This document shows, in pieces, positions 37,332-47,160 of a stretch of 64,000 nucleotides of DNA. Source of the DNA: Varibaculum prostatecancerukia (lineage in GTDB: Bacteria; Actinomycetota; Actinomycetes; Actinomycetales; Actinomycetaceae); contig NZ_OW968402.1 in assembly GCF_943169825.2 (NCBI RefSeq), positions 372,001-436,000 of the forward strand. The letters run 5' to 3'. The position numbers and the translations under genes were made by a program. The notes beneath the pieces were generated by a model. The model did no database searches. It was not told the origin of the DNA and was given only the letters and a program-made list of their open reading frames with translations. How positions within the stretch are numbered: position 1 is the stretch's first letter; each line of letters starts with the position of its first letter.

Positions 37332-38957
37332 CTAGGCAAAATCTTTGCCCGGAATCTTTGGGGAGGGCTTATCTGCACCCTTCTTGAAGACCTTCCCCGT
37401 CTTTTTTCCCGCTTTTTTCTCGGAGCGCAAAGGGTCGATTGCGGGGAAAGATACCCGAATGGTAAGTCCGCCCCCCGCAGTTGCTAGCGCCCGGGCGGTT
37501 CCGCCGTGCACCGCGGCAATAGCTGCCACAATCGAGAGGCCAAGGCCGGTGCCACCGGTTTCTCGCGAACGGGAACCGTCCCGGCGATAGAAGCGCCCAA
37601 AAATCTCATCGAGTTGATCCTCGGGTACCCCCTCACCATGGTCACGCACCTCTAAAATGGCCTCCCCGGCGCTAATCCCCGCCAAGATTTCAACCGGGAC
37701 TTGCGCGGAAGTATATCGTTCCACATTGCCAATTAGATTGGTCATCACCTGGGTTAGCTGATCGCGATCGGCTAGCACCAGTGCGCTTTCTCCCCGGTCT
37801 AACTCTAGGTTGGAACCGTTTAGGTGCAGGAGACTGATATCTCGCTCCGGCGAAAGTGCAGTTAAATCCAGGGCTCCCGCCGCGGCAATTCGATACAAAT
37901 CGACTGCCTCCATTTTTATCTGTCGCCCCTCGTCCAAGCGCGCAAGTTTCAGCAGATCCTCTACCAGCAGCCCCATCCGGGTGGCTTCGGACTCGATGCG
38001 CCCCATTACCTCGTCAACCCGTTCCGGGGGTACCCCGCCCATTTTGTAAAGTTCCCCGTAACCGCGAATAGCAGCCAGGGGGGTGCGCAACTCATGAGAG
38101 GCATCAGATACGAATTGACGCACTTTTTGTTCACTGCGCTGCTGGGTGACAATAGTTTCCTCAATTCGAGAAAGCATAAAGTTTAGCGCTGACGCCAGGG
38201 ATAGAACCTCGCCGGCGCGTACCTGGGATAAATCAATACGTTCATGCAGGTCACCGGAGGAAATCTTTCCGGCGACCTCCTCCATTTGCCGCAGTGGACG
38301 TAGGGAGACTTGCACCAACACGTAGGCTAAAACCCCGCCTATCAAAATAATGATGACGGAAGTACCCAAAACGTTAATTCCGGTGGCAGTAACTGTTTGG
38401 GTAACGGTTTGCAGCGGCAGTGCCACGATTAAAGTTCCGGTGATTTTAGCGTCTTGAGCGCTGCGAACCGGCAACATAATCGCACGCCAAGCCGAGGACG
38501 ATTCGCCTGCAATTGTGAAAGGCTTTTCCCAAGAGATATCTCGCGATTTTTCTGCGAGTTCCAAGGCCTTAGGATCCGGGCGCCCCATATCTGCAGTTGC
38601 ACTAGAGGAAGTAGCTTCCGCGACCTGCCCGGCGTAGTTGACCCTCACGAAATAGTTAGTGGGTTGATTGCCTTGGAAAGTGCCTTTATCCAGCAGATCC
38701 ACCAGATCATTAGTTTTTATCCGCGAGGCGGTAGCTTTTAAATTGGAATCAATCTGCGCCGCCAAGTGGGAATGTAAAATCCCTAGCATCGCGGTTCCGG
38801 TTCCTCCCAACCCTCCAGCAAGGAGCGCCATAATAATTAACACTAAACGCCAGGTGAGTGGGATTCTTTGCCAGTAGGTGCGGTGCTGTTTACTTTCTTT
38901 AGGTGCCAGATTTTCCGCAGATTTTCCTGCTGCTTCACCGGCTTTCGGCAAGGTCAT
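37332..38957 (-). CDS. sensor histidine kinase (HAMP-HisKA-HATPase)
   Basis: 541 residues from the ATG at 38957, which overlaps the regulator stop (TAATG). There are two membrane helices (about 37-60 and 197-217) with an extracytoplasmic sensor between them, then HAMP (SLRPLRQMEEVAGKISSGD). The phospho-accepting His is in FVSDASHELRTPLAAIRGY (H288). The HATPase domain has NLIGNVERYT (N box), VRDHGEGVP and RETGGTGLGLSIV. The Lys-rich C-terminal tail is unusual. The domain layout resembles mycobacterial TcrY/PrrB-type kinases. The signal is unknown. Confidence 0.92.
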   Translation of the reverse strand: MTLPKAGEAAGKSAENLAPKESKQHRTYWQRIPLTWRLVLIIMALLAGGLGGTGTAMLGILHSHLAAQIDSNLKATASRIKTNDLVDLLDKGTFQGNQPTNYFVRVNYAGQVAEATSSSATADMGRPDPKALELAEKSRDISWEKPFTIAGESSSAWRAIMLPVRSAQDAKITGTLIVALPLQTVTQTVTATGINVLGTSVIIILIGGVLAYVLVQVSLRPLRQMEEVAGKISSGDLHERIDLSQVRAGEVLSLASALNFMLSRIEETIVTQQRSEQKVRQFVSDASHELRTPLAAIRGYGELYKMGGVPPERVDEVMGRIESEATRMGLLVEDLLKLARLDEGRQIKMEAVDLYRIAAAGALDLTALSPERDISLLHLNGSNLELDRGESALVLADRDQLTQVMTNLIGNVERYTSAQVPVEILAGISAGEAILEVRDHGEGVPEDQLDEIFGRFYRRDGSRSRETGGTGLGLSIVAAIAAVHGGTARALATAGGGLTIRVSFPAIDPLRSEKKAGKKTGKVFKKGADKPSPKIPGKDFA

Positions 38958-39661
38958 TAGCGCTTTCCAGAACGAATCATATAGCCGATACCGCGGCGGG
39001 TAGTAATAATATCCCCGCAAGATCCGGGCACATCTAGTTTGCGTCGCAGGTAGGAAATATAGGATTCCACGATGGCGGCCTCGCCGTTCCAGTCATATTC
39101 CCAAACGTGGTCAAGGATTTGAGCTTTAGAAACTACCCGCCCTTCGTTAATCATCAGGTAGCGCAGCAGCTTGAACTCGGTGGGAGAGAGATCTATTACT
39201 TGCCCGGCGCGGCGTACCTCGTGCGCGTCCTCGTCTAAAGCAATATCGGCCACCCGGATGACCGCATCTTCCCCGGCAATTCCCCGGGTGCGCCGCAAAA
39301 TCGCGTTGATGCGTGCAACTACTTCTTCTAACCCGAAAGGTTTAGTTACGTAGTCGTCTCCACCTACGGTTAAGCCCTGGACTTTATCGCTCATATCGTC
39401 TTTTGCGGTCAGGAAGAGGATGGGGGTGGTGAAACCATTTTCGCGGAGGCGGCGGGTGACAGTGAAGCCGTCTACATCTGGAAGCATTACATCCAATACG
39501 ATTAGATCCGGGTTGGCGGATTCGGCCTGTTTAATAGCTTCGGAGCCATTGGAGGCAGTGAAAACCTCGAATCCGGTATAGCGTAAAGAAGATGCGAGAA
39601 GATCACGGATATTAGGTTCATCGTCTACCACCAGCAGGCGGGCAGCGTCTTTAGTAGTCAT
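38957..39661 (-). CDS. OmpR-family response regulator
   Basis: 234 residues from the ATG at 39661; the upstream open frame is unlike the family. Receiver: LLVVDDEPNIRD with acidic pair D13-D14, phospho-acceptor D57 in LIVLDVMLPD, and the Lys in DDYVTKPFGLEEV. The winged-helix output domain has LSPTEFKLLRYLMINEGRVVSKAQILDHVWEYDW and a C-terminal TTRRGIGYMI. It is the partner of the downstream kinase with overlapping stop and start. It resembles TcrX/PrrA-type regulators; targets are not evident. Confidence 0.93.
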   Translation of the reverse strand: MTTKDAARLLVVDDEPNIRDLLASSLRYTGFEVFTASNGSEAIKQAESANPDLIVLDVMLPDVDGFTVTRRLRENGFTTPILFLTAKDDMSDKVQGLTVGGDDYVTKPFGLEEVVARINAILRRTRGIAGEDAVIRVADIALDEDAHEVRRAGQVIDLSPTEFKLLRYLMINEGRVVSKAQILDHVWEYDWNGEAAIVESYISYLRRKLDVPGSCGDIITTRRGIGYMIRSGKR

Positions 39662-39808
39662 GCGGTAATTATCCCTAAGAAACCTGAATGGTAGCTGAAT
39701 GGGCTCTGGAAGGCGAGTGGGTAAAGTGTTAGAGAGTTCGGGTGTTAATCCTGCCCGCTCGCGGGTAGAATCAAGCCAGCAAGGAAAAGATAACTTGAGG
39801 GAAATAGC

Positions 39809-40660
39809 GTGAATAATCTGAAAGAACCGCTGGTAGTACATGACCGTCAGACCTTGGCGCGGGCAGAAAAAAACGCCGGAACCGTGGGGCTGATTGTTAC
39901 CCGCGGTAACTGGCATTCTGGACATCAGGCTGCTTTTACTGAGGCTAGCGGGCGGGTAGATACCCTGGTGGCTTCGGTTTATACCGATCCGGTAGGGCCG
40001 GCCTTTGAAACTACTTCCGATATGATTAGTTCCGCCGATTTGCAGCTAGCGGCACGTAGTGGGGTAGATATTATTTTTGCGCCCTCAACCGAGGCTTTCT
40101 ATCCTTTCGGGGCGGCGCAAACCGTGCTTGATCCGGGACAGATTATCCGGCAATACGAGGCTGCTCATCATCCGCAGCAGGCGCTGGATCGGCTAACCCA
40201 ATTGGTGAAAATGTTGGGGATCGTCCGTCCTCATAAGGTGTTTATTGGACAGTGTGACGCCCAGTTATTAGCGGCAGTGCGCCTGGTGGTGCGGGATCTG
40301 GATATTCCGGTGACGGTAGAATCGGTTCCTACTTTCCGGGATTTAGATGGGCTTACAGTTTCCCAAACTACCCGGGCGCTTTCCCCTGCGCAGCGCGAGG
40401 ATGCTGCTGTTTTTGCGAAAGCTCTCTTTGCGGGGGTGCGCCAGGCGGCGGCCACCGGATCTGGGGAGGCAGTAATTGCTGCTACCCGGGAAGCGCTCAA
40501 TGATAGTGATGCCGAAATTGAGTACCTGGATTTGGTAGATCCGATTTCCTTTGAGCCCTGGCAGGCAGCTGCTCCTAGTACCGCCTGCCTAATCGCCGCG
40601 GTTAAGTTGGGCGAAGTGCGGCTGAGCGATAACCAGTTAGTGGTACTTTCCCGCCCCTAA
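39809..40660 (+). CDS. pantothenate-synthetase (PanC)-like protein with altered active site
   Basis: 283 residues, PanC-like nucleotidyltransferase fold. NWHSGHQAAF matches the HxGH motif. VFIGQCDAQLLAAVRLVVRDL aligns with FGEKDxQQLxxIRRMVRDL, and VPTFRDLDGLTVSQTTRALSPAQR with TxREPDGLAxSSRNxYLSPEQR. The key Lys is Cys149 and the SSRN adenylate-binding motif reads SQTT, so classical pantoate-beta-alanine ligation is doubtful. panB and panD are not adjacent. The start is GTG with GAGGG upstream, and the gene is divergent from the two-component pair. Confidence 0.7.
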   Translation: MNNLKEPLVVHDRQTLARAEKNAGTVGLIVTRGNWHSGHQAAFTEASGRVDTLVASVYTDPVGPAFETTSDMISSADLQLAARSGVDIIFAPSTEAFYPFGAAQTVLDPGQIIRQYEAAHHPQQALDRLTQLVKMLGIVRPHKVFIGQCDAQLLAAVRLVVRDLDIPVTVESVPTFRDLDGLTVSQTTRALSPAQREDAAVFAKALFAGVRQAAATGSGEAVIAATREALNDSDAEIEYLDLVDPISFEPWQAAAPSTACLIAAVKLGEVRLSDNQLVVLSRP

Positions 40661-40695
40661 ACCAGGTCAAATCCCAGGGCGTAATAGCTTTAAAG

Positions 40696-40739
40696 CGGTT
40701 TGCGGGTCTTCCTGTAGTTTTAGGAAGACCCGCAAACCG
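40696..40739. terminator. bidirectional terminator
   Basis: An 18-bp perfect stem (40696-40713 with 40722-40739), loop of eight bases, followed on the plus strand by GTTTTATTTG. It separates the PanC-like gene from the convergent surface-protein gene. Confidence 0.9.
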
Positions 40740-40764
40740 GTTTTATTTGTTTATTTTCTAGCTG

Positions 40765-42945
40765 CTAGTTAGGGCGGCGGCGCAGTAGCGCGAATCCCAC
40801 CAAGAACAGCACACTCGCCCCGAATCCCAAGATGGTGGTATCCACGGCTCCGGTTTTGACCAGGGAGTCGGGAATCGGAACTATCTCTGCCGTACCCGTT
40901 CCAGGTTTTCCTCCTCCCGGCTGAGTGCCCGGCTGGGTTCCCGGCCGCTGACCACCTGGCACGGCACCAGGATTACCGCAGGGTTTACAGGGTTTGCAGG
41001 GAGTATCCGGCTTTTCTGACCGTTCCTTGTAATCCAAAATCACAGTGAACTTAACGGTTCCGTCTTCCTGGAGTTCACAAAGCGTATCAGCCGGGCATTT
41101 CATCTTGGAAAAATTCTTTTTACCCTTTTCGGTAAGGGGAACCACTACTTCCGCTTTCTTCCCCCTACTTACCGGATCTTTGGGATTGAAAGGTTGTCCC
41201 GCATGGTTTAGATATTTTACATTGGCGAGATCATAGCTAAACATCCCCGCCAGCGGGTTCGGATTTCCCTCATCATCAGGGTCATAGGCAGGCATTACTA
41301 GCTCTTGCCAATTGCCTTCCTTGACCTGGTCATAATCTTGCGCGGTGGGAGTTTCCGGAGTAGCAATCGGCTCTACCGATACGGGAGCAATCGCGATGCG
41401 CTGCTTGATTCCCGCTTCATTAGAGCCGACTTTGGATTTCGCCTTAGTATCGGCGGGGAAAGCGGCATTAGCGTAAGACAGAGTAACCGGAATTTCCGCT
41501 CTATCGCCTTTCCTGGCATCTTTGTGCGGGGTTACGGTCAGTTCTCCGGTGGTGGCATCAATTGCCACCTTCCAGATTTTTCCGTTAACTTCTACCGTTT
41601 CTGGTGCGCTATAGGTGGCCGTGGTGGCGTTAGCAGCGTCCTTAGTGTAAGTAGTAGTTTTCACCGGGGATTTAACTTCCTTGCCGGGTTCGGTTTTTAC
41701 TTCCTCGTATTTGGGAGGCAGCATCGATAGACGCCAGGCGTCTACCTTCTTTCCGGCTTCGTCAGCCACCCCCGGGTTCACTGCGCTTCCGGCGACTGGC
41801 AGGTAAACCCCGTACCCATCCGCAAAGTTGATGCCGCCGGTAGCTCTCAGCGAAGAACCAGTACTACCGAAGCCGATAACATCACCTGGTCCGGAGAAAT
41901 TGGCGCTTCCGGACGCGGCAATAGCGCTTCCTTTTGGAGTGGTAATGGTGGTGTCTTTGGCGGTAGAAAAGTTGGCATTTGTCCTAGGCATAATACCAAT
42001 CGGCGTCGATTCTTTCGATGTTGCGTTAATGGTTAGCTGCGACTTTTCGGTTACATTGACATTTTGGGCGCTATAAATTCCGATAGTGCCGGCCTTGCCA
42101 GGCCCTTTAAGATCGATATTTACCTGCGAGTTCCCCGCAATAGTGGTATCAGTTTTAGCGGGTGAAAACATGCCGATGACATTGGAGCCTTTAGATGCGG
42201 GATTCGGATTACTGTTGATATTCAACTTAACATCCCCGGAAATATTTAGCTTCCCGCCATCTTCGGACGGCTTGGGTCTGAAATCAATCCCGAAAATCTG
42301 TACAAACTTTCCGGAGCCGTTGTACCCAGGATTAACATTGACAGTGCCTTTACCTCCGATATTGAGCTGGGAAGCAAAACAGCGCAGTCCAGTTATCGTA
42401 TTGGGGTTTTTACTGTCGGCAACGCCAGCATCTAGAGTCAGGGTTGAATCCGGTGTTTCCCCTTCTAGATTAAATGTGAGTGGGTCTCCTGCTTCGAGAG
42501 CTAATGCCAAACCGTCATCTAAGTTACTCTCGCCACCCTCGATGTGTTTAATCAGGTTATTTCCCTTGAATTTGACCGTAACCTTGTCAGTTCCTGGCTT
42601 ATCAACATCGAATTTTATAAAAATGAGGCCAGCGGTTGAATGGGATTTAAAGTTGGTATCCACGAGCTCAAAGTTGTCGAAGGTGAAAACTTTGTTTTCG
42701 TTGTCCCAGTACCACCAGCCCTTTTGGCCTTTCCCCTTAATGTTGTCGGTCAAGCAGTAATGACTGTTCCCCATATACATATGGGGATTTTCGCCACATG
42801 CGCCGGTGTTTGTCCTGCCCACATCGGTCGCATCCTCGTATCCTGACGGGGGATCGGCTTGGGCTACCGGGGATAGTAGCACCCCGGTCAGGATCACAAA
42901 TGCCGCGGCCAAGGCGGAGATTACTAGGCGTACAGTTTTCTTCAT
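40765..42945 (-). CDS. LPXTG-type cell-wall-anchored surface protein
   Basis: 726 residues. Signal peptide about 1-31 (LVISALAAAFVILTGVLLSPVAQA). Residues about 40-400 look like a beta-rich repetitive (possibly beta-helix) region with many Asn/Gly/Ser. Residues about 410-650 contain Rib/alpha-like beta-sandwich modules (TVTPHKDARKGDRAEIPVTLSYANAAFP). A short CKPCKPCG segment and a Gly/Pro/Thr-rich stalk precede the sorting signal: LVKTG, a hydrophobic stretch and RRRPN. LVKTG is a variant of LPXTG recognised by class-E-like sortases in actinobacteria (family knowledge). Function is probably adhesion. No sortase gene is nearby. Confidence 0.85.
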   Translation of the reverse strand: MKKTVRLVISALAAAFVILTGVLLSPVAQADPPSGYEDATDVGRTNTGACGENPHMYMGNSHYCLTDNIKGKGQKGWWYWDNENKVFTFDNFELVDTNFKSHSTAGLIFIKFDVDKPGTDKVTVKFKGNNLIKHIEGGESNLDDGLALALEAGDPLTFNLEGETPDSTLTLDAGVADSKNPNTITGLRCFASQLNIGGKGTVNVNPGYNGSGKFVQIFGIDFRPKPSEDGGKLNISGDVKLNINSNPNPASKGSNVIGMFSPAKTDTTIAGNSQVNIDLKGPGKAGTIGIYSAQNVNVTEKSQLTINATSKESTPIGIMPRTNANFSTAKDTTITTPKGSAIAASGSANFSGPGDVIGFGSTGSSLRATGGINFADGYGVYLPVAGSAVNPGVADEAGKKVDAWRLSMLPPKYEEVKTEPGKEVKSPVKTTTYTKDAANATTATYSAPETVEVNGKIWKVAIDATTGELTVTPHKDARKGDRAEIPVTLSYANAAFPADTKAKSKVGSNEAGIKQRIAIAPVSVEPIATPETPTAQDYDQVKEGNWQELVMPAYDPDDEGNPNPLAGMFSYDLANVKYLNHAGQPFNPKDPVSRGKKAEVVVPLTEKGKKNFSKMKCPADTLCELQEDGTVKFTVILDYKERSEKPDTPCKPCKPCGNPGAVPGGQRPGTQPGTQPGGGKPGTGTAEIVPIPDSLVKTGAVDTTILGFGASVLFLVGFALLRRRPN

Positions 42946-43153
42946 GTTTACCTTCTCTTAGTCGCGCGAAGAACTCTCAACTATCTATTGTTAGCACATA
43001 AAACATGGCTTTGACAAGGGAAAATAGGATAAAAAAGTCTGATGAAGTGTAAATCATAGGTTTCTCGGAATAGGGATCTTATAGAATGGTGATCGCGGCG
43101 AGGATTCTGAAGTAAAGCCGCTAACTTTCGCCCCTCGCCCTCGGCTAGCTAAC

Positions 43154-44695
43154 ATGGAGGGCGTGAGTGAAGCTAATAACCAGAGTGTGCCTGAACAGAT
43201 TCGTATCCGCGCTGAGAAACGTCAGCGGCTGATTGACGCTGGACGCAACCCCTATCCCATTGCGGTTCCCATTACCCATACCCTGCGCCAGGTGCGGGAA
43301 AAATATCCAAACCTAGCTGCCGGGGAAGAAACTGAGGACTTTGTAGGGGTCGCCGGGCGGGTAGTGTTTTCCCGTAATACCGGCAAGCTCTGTTTCGTAA
43401 CTTTGCAGCAAGGCGATGGTACTCGCCTGCAAGCTATGCTTTCTGCCGCCCAGGTAGGTAAAGAATCCCTAAGTGACTACAAGACCGATGTTGACCTGGG
43501 AGATCACCTCTTTGTCTATGGGCGGGTAATCGCCTCCAAACGCGGGGAACTGTCAGTAATGGCGCAGCCGGGCGCGGACGGTCAACCCGCCTGGCAACTC
43601 ACCTCAAAATCTTTGCGTCCTCTGCCGAAAACTTTCAAAACCGAAGACGGACAGGAAGTTTCCCTCTCTGAAGACCAGCGGGTACGTCACCGGGAAGTTG
43701 ACATGATTACCCGGGCAGCTGCTCGAGAAATGGTGCGCACCCGCGCGCAAGTGGTAGCTTCTCTGCGCGCTACCCTGAGTGGGGAAGACTTCATTGAGGT
43801 AGAAACCCCGATGCTGCAGACCCTGCACGGCGGGGCAGCCGCGCGCCCCTTCGTTACCCATATGAACGCCTATGACACTGACCTTTACCTGCGGATCGCT
43901 CCCGAGCTGTTCTTGAAGCGTTGCTTGGTGGGCGGGATTGACCGGGTTTTCGAAATCAACCGCAATTTCCGTAACGAGGGTGCAGACTCCTCCCATTCCC
44001 CCGAGTTCACCATGTTGGAGGCCTACCAGGCCTACGGGAATTATCGGCAGATCGCGGAACTGACCCGCCAGCTGGTGCAAAACGCGGCGCAGGCGGCCCT
44101 GGGAACCACCGTTGCTACTTTGCCGAACGGGGAATCCTATGATCTGGGGGGAGAGTGGGAATGGATTGACCTTTATGGGTCGCTGTCAAAGGCCTTGAAC
44201 CAAGAAATCTCCCCGCGCACCCCGCGAGAGGAACTGGTGAAACTAGCGCAGGCGCGCGAGATTGAAGTGGAGAAGTTCTATACTCCTGGCAAGCTCGTGG
44301 AGCTGCTGTGGGAAGCGGAAGTAGGGGACGACCTCTACGCCCCCACTTTCGTAGCGGACTTCCCCGAAGACACCTCTCCGCTGGTGAAATCGCACCCCGA
44401 AAAACCGGGTCAGGTGCAAAAGTGGGATTTGTATGTGCGCGGATTTGAGCTGGCGACTGGCTATTCAGAGCTCAACGATCCGGTGATTCAGCGGGAACGT
44501 TTCGAAGCGCAATCCCTAGATGCCGCCAACGGCGATCCCGAAGCCATGCAAGTTGATGAAGAGTTCTTGCAGGCAATCGAAGCGGGAATGCCACCAGCCG
44601 GAGGTATGGGAATGGGCCTTGACCGCCTGCTAATGGCGATCACCGGTCTGGGAATTCGTGAAACTATTACATTCCCGCTGGTAAAGCGAATTTAA
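43154..44695 (+). CDS. lysS: lysyl-tRNA synthetase, class II
   Basis: 513 residues. The N-terminal OB-fold anticodon domain has VGVAGRVVFSRNTGKLCFVTLQ. Catalytic motif 2 is FEINRNFRNEGADSSHSPEFTMLEAYQAYGNY, and motif 3 is GMGLDRLLMAITGLGIRETITFPLVK. It charges tRNA-Lys. The start may be the ATG at 43154 or a GTG nine bases later; GGAGG lies between them. A possible -10 (TAGAAT at 43082) is upstream without a good -35. Confidence 0.95.
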   Translation: MEGVSEANNQSVPEQIRIRAEKRQRLIDAGRNPYPIAVPITHTLRQVREKYPNLAAGEETEDFVGVAGRVVFSRNTGKLCFVTLQQGDGTRLQAMLSAAQVGKESLSDYKTDVDLGDHLFVYGRVIASKRGELSVMAQPGADGQPAWQLTSKSLRPLPKTFKTEDGQEVSLSEDQRVRHREVDMITRAAAREMVRTRAQVVASLRATLSGEDFIEVETPMLQTLHGGAAARPFVTHMNAYDTDLYLRIAPELFLKRCLVGGIDRVFEINRNFRNEGADSSHSPEFTMLEAYQAYGNYRQIAELTRQLVQNAAQAALGTTVATLPNGESYDLGGEWEWIDLYGSLSKALNQEISPRTPREELVKLAQAREIEVEKFYTPGKLVELLWEAEVGDDLYAPTFVADFPEDTSPLVKSHPEKPGQVQKWDLYVRGFELATGYSELNDPVIQRERFEAQSLDAANGDPEAMQVDEEFLQAIEAGMPPAGGMGMGLDRLLMAITGLGIRETITFPLVKRI

Positions 44696-44768
44696 GTAAC
44701 CTGGTCGCGCCGGAAAACCTAGCGCGTCCTCCAAAAGTTTTATTTCAGTAATTAGGAAGGGAAAAATA

Positions 44769-45956
44769 ATGCCCGTAAAAACTACCCATGTGGGTTCCTT
44801 ACCGCGAACTCCGGAACTGCTAGAAGCCAATAACCTGCTGTCCGCCGGGAAAATCAGCCCGGACCAGTTCGAGGAAATCATCGAACGTGCCGCGGCCGAA
44901 GTGGTGGCTAAGCAACGTGAAATCGGGATCGATATCGTCAACGAGGGCGAGTACGGACATATAACCTCGGGGGCAGTCGACTATGGCGCCTGGTGGAACT
45001 ATTCCTTCTCCCGCCTTGGGGGGCTTACCCAAACCGATGAAGATCGCTGGGCCAAAACCGAGGTCATTCGCTCCGAACCCGGCAAAATTCGCCTCACCAC
45101 CTTCACTGACCGGCGCGACCGCAACCTATTCCGCGAAGCCTATGAGGATCCGGATTCGGGAGTGCTTGGTAACCGCAACTCGGTAGGCAACCCGGTGATT
45201 ACTGGCCCACTCAGCTATATTGGGGCTGACGCTGCCAGGCGAGATGTGAATCTATTGCTCAAAGGGCTGCAAGCTAATGGTCTAGATGCTTCCTCCGGTT
45301 TTATTGCTGCCCTGTCACCCGGATCTTGTGCGCGGGTAGATAACCGTTATTACCGCACCGATGAGGAAGTGGTTTGGGCGTGCGCGGATGCGATGCGCCA
45401 AGAATACAAGATCATCACCGATGCCGGGCTCACGGTGCAGATTGACGACCCTTCCATCGCGGAATCCTGGGATCAAATCAATCCGGAACCCTCCCTGGAG
45501 GACTACAAAAAGTTCATCGGGGTGCGCATTGAGGCTCTGAACTGGGCGTTAAAAGATATTCCCACCGAACTTACTCGATTCCACGTGTGTTGGGGTTCGT
45601 GGCACGGTCCGCACACCACCGATATTCCTTTCGCCGATATTGTGGAGGACGTGCTGCGGGTAGATGCCAAAGGCTACACTTTCGAAGCCTCTTCCCCGCG
45701 CCATGCCCACGAATGGCGCATCTGGCACGAATATCAATTGCCGGCGGACAAGGTGCTAATCCCGGGGGTGGTTTGCCATTCCACGAATATCGTGGAACAT
45801 CCCCAGCTGGTAGCCGATAGGTTGTCGCGTTTCGTGGCGGCAGTTGGCCCCGAGCGGGTAATCGGTTCAACTGACTGCGGCTTGGGCGGGCGTCTGCATT
45901 CCTCAATCGCCTGGGCAAAACTGCAGTCCCTGGTGGACGGCGCACGGCTAGTTTAG
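44769..45956 (+). CDS. cobalamin-independent methionine synthase-like (MetE C-terminal domain) protein
   Basis: 395 residues, a stand-alone MetE-type TIM barrel. It starts TTHVGSLPRTPELL. Zinc ligands are visible: FHVCWGSWHGPH (His, Cys), the Glu in FEASSPRHAHEW and the Cys in IGSTDCGLGGR. It lacks the N-terminal half of MetE, like the YxjG/YxjH group and related methyltransferases that use other methyl donors. RBS AGGAAGG. It is likely cotranscribed with manA 19 bases downstream. No S-box or similar riboswitch is visible in the 73-base gap before it. Confidence 0.85.
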   Translation: MPVKTTHVGSLPRTPELLEANNLLSAGKISPDQFEEIIERAAAEVVAKQREIGIDIVNEGEYGHITSGAVDYGAWWNYSFSRLGGLTQTDEDRWAKTEVIRSEPGKIRLTTFTDRRDRNLFREAYEDPDSGVLGNRNSVGNPVITGPLSYIGADAARRDVNLLLKGLQANGLDASSGFIAALSPGSCARVDNRYYRTDEEVVWACADAMRQEYKIITDAGLTVQIDDPSIAESWDQINPEPSLEDYKKFIGVRIEALNWALKDIPTELTRFHVCWGSWHGPHTTDIPFADIVEDVLRVDAKGYTFEASSPRHAHEWRIWHEYQLPADKVLIPGVVCHSTNIVEHPQLVADRLSRFVAAVGPERVIGSTDCGLGGRLHSSIAWAKLQSLVDGARLV

Positions 45957-45975
45957 GGCAGGGAAGGTTCGTAAA

Positions 45976-47160
45976 GTGCTGAGGCTTTCCGGGGCGGTCA
46001 AAGATTACGCTTGGGGATCAACCAGCGCTATCAGTGACTTTACCGGGATTGATTTTGGGGGCCGGCGGGTGGCCGAACTTTGGTTCGGTGCCCATAACGG
46101 AACCCAGGCCTTAGCGGGAGGACGTCCCCTTGCGGAAGTTATTGCCGCAGATCCAATCGGGATTTTAGGGGAGGACGTTTCGGCGCGTTTTGACGGGCAA
46201 CTGCCGTTCCTACTGAAACTAATCGCTCCCGAACAACCACTATCCTTGCAGGTACATCCCGGTAAGGAACTGGCGGAGTCCGGTTTTCAGGCGGAAGAAG
46301 AAGCCGGGATTCCTCTGGATAGTCCCCGGCGAAACTATCGGGATCGTAACCATAAGCCGGAGATGATTTTCGCGCTTACCTGCTTCGAGGCTTTCGCCGG
46401 TTTTCGCGCACCTCGTCGGGCTATCGAGGTGTTAGAGAACCTAAATGCACCTTTAGCACGGGAAATGCGGGAAATCTTGCGGGCAAATCCCGGATATCGC
46501 GGTTTGCGGGCAGTGGCACGCAAACTTTTAGCGCCTTTGGATGAGGAACGTCAAACCCAAATAGAGGCAGTAATCACCGCCTGCCAAGATCGTCTGGATC
46601 GGGGAACTTCCCCCTCGCTTAGGGTTGATCGCCAAGCGGTCGCCCTCGCCCGCACCTATCCGTCCGATCCCGGAGCGGTGTTATCTTTGCTGCTTAACCC
46701 GGTTACATTGCGCCCCGGGGAGGCTTTATTTATCCCTACCGGTGCCGTTCATGCCTACGTTTCCGGTCTCGGTATTGAAGTGATGTCTTCCTCCGATAAC
46801 GTGTTGCGTGCCGGGCTAACTCCCAAGCACATCGATGCCGGAGAAGCCCTGCGCTGTATGGATTTCCACGGCGCACCCCCGGTACGGATTGCCCCAGAGA
46901 TGAACGGTCGCGGAACTGGGATCTACTATGCACCGGTGGATGATTTCGAACTTTCCGTATCTGAGATTACCGGCGAGGAATGGATTCCGATTCCCGGGCG
47001 CGGACCGCGAATCCTACTGGGAATCTCCGGGGATTTAGAAGTGGGGATTGGGGGCTCCATAGAAACTATCCGCACCGGTGAAGCCGTTTTTATTGCTGCT
47101 GCCGAGGGTGCAGTCCGCTCGCGCGGAAACGGAAAACTAGCACAGGCGGGAGTGCCCTAA
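45976..47160 (+). CDS. manA: mannose-6-phosphate isomerase, class I
   Basis: 394 residues, type I phosphomannose isomerase (cupin). Zinc ligands: Gln and His in PLSLQVHPGKELAE, Glu in NHKPEMIFAL and His in IPTGAVHAYVSG. GLEIEVMSSSDNVLRAGLTPKHID-type sequence is present as GIEVMSSSDNVLRAGLT. It interconverts fructose-6-P and mannose-6-P and feeds GDP-mannose and polyprenyl-mannose, the donor for the Pmt in this window. The GTG start lies 19 bases after the MetE-like gene, and its stop overlaps the next start by one base (TAATG). Confidence 0.93.
   Translation: MLRLSGAVKDYAWGSTSAISDFTGIDFGGRRVAELWFGAHNGTQALAGGRPLAEVIAADPIGILGEDVSARFDGQLPFLLKLIAPEQPLSLQVHPGKELAESGFQAEEEAGIPLDSPRRNYRDRNHKPEMIFALTCFEAFAGFRAPRRAIEVLENLNAPLAREMREILRANPGYRGLRAVARKLLAPLDEERQTQIEAVITACQDRLDRGTSPSLRVDRQAVALARTYPSDPGAVLSLLLNPVTLRPGEALFIPTGAVHAYVSGLGIEVMSSSDNVLRAGLTPKHIDAGEALRCMDFHGAPPVRIAPEMNGRGTGIYYAPVDDFELSVSEITGEEWIPIPGRGPRILLGISGDLEVGIGGSIETIRTGEAVFIAAAEGAVRSRGNGKLAQAGVP

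Noticed and set aside
40980-41010. The CKPCKPCG segment of the surface protein as a metal-binding site
   Set aside because: It lies in a low-complexity stalk just before the sorting signal, and there is no supporting His or acidic cluster.
43011-43040. A perfect TTGACA upstream of lysS as a -35 box
   Set aside because: No acceptable -10 lies at 16-18 bases; the nearby TAGGAT is only eight bases away.
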